Assembly: GCA_016703525.1 (NCBI GenBank)
Contig: JADJBW010000004.1
Coordinates: 62,001-126,000 of the forward strand
Source: Actinomycetota bacterium
GTDB lineage: Bacteria > Actinomycetota > Acidimicrobiia > Acidimicrobiales > Microtrichaceae
Direction of reading: 5' to 3'
Length of the DNA: 64,000 bases
The position numbers and the translations under genes were made by a program. Shown piece by piece: positions 61,630 through 64,000 of the stretch. The notes beneath the pieces are model-generated. The model did no database searches, had not been told where the DNA came from, and worked only from the letters and a program-made list of their open reading frames with translations. The stretch's first letter is position 1; each line of letters opens with the position of its first letter.

Positions 61630-63925
61630 GCGTCGAGCACCCCGCGCACCGCGGCCCGCAACTCGTTGGCGTCGACGGGCTTGAGGAACACCCGGCCCGA
61701 GCGCCGCATCGCGGCCTCGAACTCGGATGCCTCGGGCGTCACGCCGCCACCGGTCACGAACAGCATCCGGTCGGCAAGATCGCCGCGCTCCTCGGCCAGC
61801 GCCCAGTAGAGCTGCTCACCGGTCAGGCGAGGCATCATCAGGTCGCAGATCACCACGTCGAACGACTCGTTCTGGAGAAGCTCCTCGAGCGCCGTCGACG
61901 CATCGTGTCGGACGGTCACGTGGAAGGTCGACCCAAGCATCCGCTTGAGCACCCGCCCGGCGAGCTCATCGTCGTCGAGCACGAGCACCCGCGCATCGCA
62001 GATGAGCCGGACCGGAGCGAGCCCCTCGTGAGGATCGACCCCGGCGACCGGAACCTCAACCGTCGCCACCGACCCGCCGCCGGCGCCACGAGATACCGAC
62101 AGCGTTCCGTCGACCTCCGCCAGCAACCGCTCGCAGATCGACAGTTCGAGCGCCCGCGTTCGAACGTCGCCGGCGAGGCCGAAGGGCAGCGAGAGCGATC
62201 CACTGAACGGACGGCGATCAGCCCCGTTGTCGCGCACCGTGATCCGCACCACCCCGTCGACCTGCTCGATCCGCAGCACGATCACGTTCGAGTGCGGATC
62301 CGCGACCAGGAACGAGTTGGCCGCGTTGGACAACAGGTTCAACAGCACCTGGCTCAAACGCGAGCTGGTGATGGCCGCCGGCGCCGTCGCCATGAGCTCG
62401 GTCACCAGATCGGCGCGGTGACGCAGGTCGCGCATGGCCAGTCGCATGGAGATGCGAGCGACCTCGCACGGGTCGCACTCGGCGATGCTGTCGTCGGCCT
62501 GCGTGATCGCGGCGAGGTCCGAGACGATCTCCTTCATGCGTGTCGCACCCTGGACCGCATCGTGCACGGCGTCGATCAGGTCCCGGTCGCCCGACGCCGC
62601 CACGGCATCCTGGATGACCGACAGGTTGCCGATGACATACGACAGCGGGTTGTTGAGTTCGTGACCCACGCCGGCCGCCAGGCCGCCCATGGCGGCGAGG
62701 CGCGAGGTGAGCTGCAGCTCGGACTCGCGTTCGCGAATCAGCTGGTCGGAACGCATGCGCTCCGAGACGTCGCGGAACATGCCGAGCACCGCCGAACGGC
62801 CACCGATCTCGAGCAGCGAGGCGCTGATCTCGGTGATAACGGTCCTGCCGTCGGCCCGCTTGATCGGCATCTCGGTCGAGCTTCGCTCATCGCGTCCGAG
62901 CCGCTCGACATGGTCGCGGAACGCGGCCCGCGACTGGGCATCGAGGATGTCGGGGTGCAGCCCGGACTGGTGCGAACCGACCAGCTCCGCACGGCTCCGG
63001 CCCCAGAGACGTTCTGCGGCCTCGTTCGCGTCGAGGACGATGCCGGTCGCACTGTCGGCGATGACCGCCGCGTCGTTCATGTAGTGGAACAGCACCGAGT
63101 TCCGCGCCTCAGAAGCGCGTAGCTCGCGTCCCAGCCGGAGCTGCTCCGATACGTCGAGCAGGCTGCCGACCACCAGCCGAGGCCGACCCGTACGATCGTC
63201 CGGCACGGTCTTCGCGTTGGCGAGGTACTCGCGGAACACGCCGTCCCCGCCGCGGATCCGCAGGCGGGTTCCGACCGAATGGCCCGACAGGTCGGCGCCG
63301 CGATCGACGAGCTTGCCACCGACCACCAGGGCGCGAATCGTGAGCCAGTCGGCAGGGTGGATGAACTGGGCGAGATCGTCGGGCCGCGGTGGCGCCGTCC
63401 CCGGCGCGACCCGCAGCATCTCGCAGGTGCGATCGGACCAACGCACGCGATCGCGGTCGCTGTCCCATTCCCAGTAGCCCTCGATCGCCCCGGCGAGCAG
63501 CCTGGATCGAAGCCGCATGTGCCACTCGTCGGACGACCTGGCGACGAACGCCGCGAGCCGGGCCGCCGCGGCGGGTGAGGCGTCAACGTGCACGGCCGCG
63601 AGTTCCTCGACCCCGAGGCGGGCGCCGAGTACATCCCCGGCGCCGAGGGCGCACCGGTCGAGACCACGACCACCGGCGACCGGTACGCCCGGTCCGGAGC
63701 GCCCAGCAGCACGTCGGCCACATCCGCGAGGTCGACCGTCTCGGGCTGCACGACGACAACGCGGAAGCGCTCGTCGAGCCGCCGCACCTGACCGCGCAGC
63801 CGGTCGATCGTGACCGGGACCCGGTACAGCCCGGCCGCCTCGATGAGGGCGGCAACGACATCGTCACCAGACGCGTTGGACGAGCCGACGACGTGCAGTG
63901 CGTCGTGCGCAACGGCGTTCACCAT
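61626..63925 (-). pseudogene. hybrid sensor histidine kinase with PAS domains (one frameshift)
   Basis: Starting at ATG 63925, the first about 95 residues (LHVVGSSNASGDDVVAALIE, VVVVQPETVDLADVADVL) are in one frame; from about LGARLGVEELAAVHVDASPA the rest follows in another, a break near 63630-63665. Then PAS (EGYWEWDSDRDRVRWS), a second PAS (NSVLFHYMNDAAVIADSATG), HisKA GVGHELNNPLSYVIGN, an HATPase with NLLSNAANSF, and a receiver with VICDLMMP and FLKPVDANEL. The N-box and receiver Asp are intact; the ATPase G-box is unusual (VRDNGADRRPF). No membrane segment, so a soluble sensor. It overlaps the SDR end by 4 bp, convergently. Confidence 0.82.
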
Positions 63926-63986
63926 CGAGGCATCACGGCGCCCAACGTACCGCCGGGCGACGTACGCTCGGCCGGATCAACCCATC

Positions 63987-63992
63987 AGGAGG
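63987..63992 (+). promoter_or_regulatory. ribosome binding site at the window edge
   Basis: AGGAGG eight bases before the window ends, divergent from the hybrid kinase. A plus-strand gene probably starts just outside the window. Confidence 0.5.
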
Positions 63993-64000
63993 CCGGTTCT

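Noticed and set aside
61026..63122. 698-residue plus-strand frame
   Set aside because: Antisense to the hybrid histidine kinase; no recognisable domain.

Overview
The window is 64 kb of high-GC DNA. The codon bias, GTG starts, TGATG/ATGA gene overlaps, an F420-type luciferase-like oxidoreductase, DUF3499- and DUF2277-type proteins and a mycobacterial-style CYP51 locus all point to an actinobacterium. An Acidimicrobiia (Ilumatobacter-like) source is my best inference; no rRNA is present to settle it.

Layout. 0-2.5 kb: degenerate receiver protein, dCTP deaminase, a membrane protein and tRNA-Gly(CCC). 2.8-4.0 kb: an HTH-MNT/HEPN toxin-antitoxin pair with an overlapping third gene, behind a palindromic operator. 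4.4-10.9 kb: a sugar-uptake regulon. Its sensor kinase carries a complete ABC-transporter ATPase domain at the N-terminus, followed by GAF-like regions and a histidine kinase core. It is overlapped by an OmpR-type regulator, then come a XylF-like lipoprotein, an ATPase and a permease. Four TTCAC boxes (spacing 11/20/11) precede the binding-protein gene and a double hairpin separates it from the ATPase gene. 11-12.4 kb: ArsR/AHSA1/DinB-like operon with palindromic operators. 12.7-18.4 kb: OtsA, an OtsB-GH15 fusion, and a family A DNA polymerase. 18.4-21 kb: PepSY membrane protein (frameshifted) and a convergent secreted protein. 21-25.8 kb: TetR, SnoaL-like, cytochrome P450, amidohydrolase and LLM oxidoreductase genes. 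27.1-34.1 kb: an eight-gene CYP51 operon (TetR, CYP123-like P450, SDR, CYP51, 3Fe-4S ferredoxin, aldehyde dehydrogenase, HIBDH-like, CMD-like) whose content matches the Mycobacterium tuberculosis Rv0763c-Rv0771 neighbourhood, with paired TetR operators. A divergent SDR and Baeyer-Villiger monooxygenase follow.

36.9-41.4 kb is an island starting at tRNA-Arg(CCT). A 50-bp copy of the tRNA 3' end and flank recurs 893 bp downstream. Inside and beyond it lie a two-gene unit of unknown function with decayed duplicate copies, a MntA/HepT pair, a nucleotidyltransferase whose C-terminus is lost, a HigBA-like pair in which the toxin keeps only its two ends, an orphan XRE fragment and an intact MazEF pair. 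41.6-64 kb returns to ordinary chromosome: RNB nuclease, nitronate monooxygenase-like enzyme, several SDRs, surface and secreted proteins with Thr-rich linkers, MgtE/SLC41-like transporter, an acyl-CoA dehydrogenase pair, alkylsulfatase-like MBL protein, ABC-F ATPase and a hybrid histidine kinase.

At least eight otherwise well-conserved genes carry single frameshifts, one in a C6 run, and one SDR has an internal deletion. This density in unrelated genes suggests residual sequencing indels at least as much as real gene decay, so disrupted genes are marked but described as if restored.
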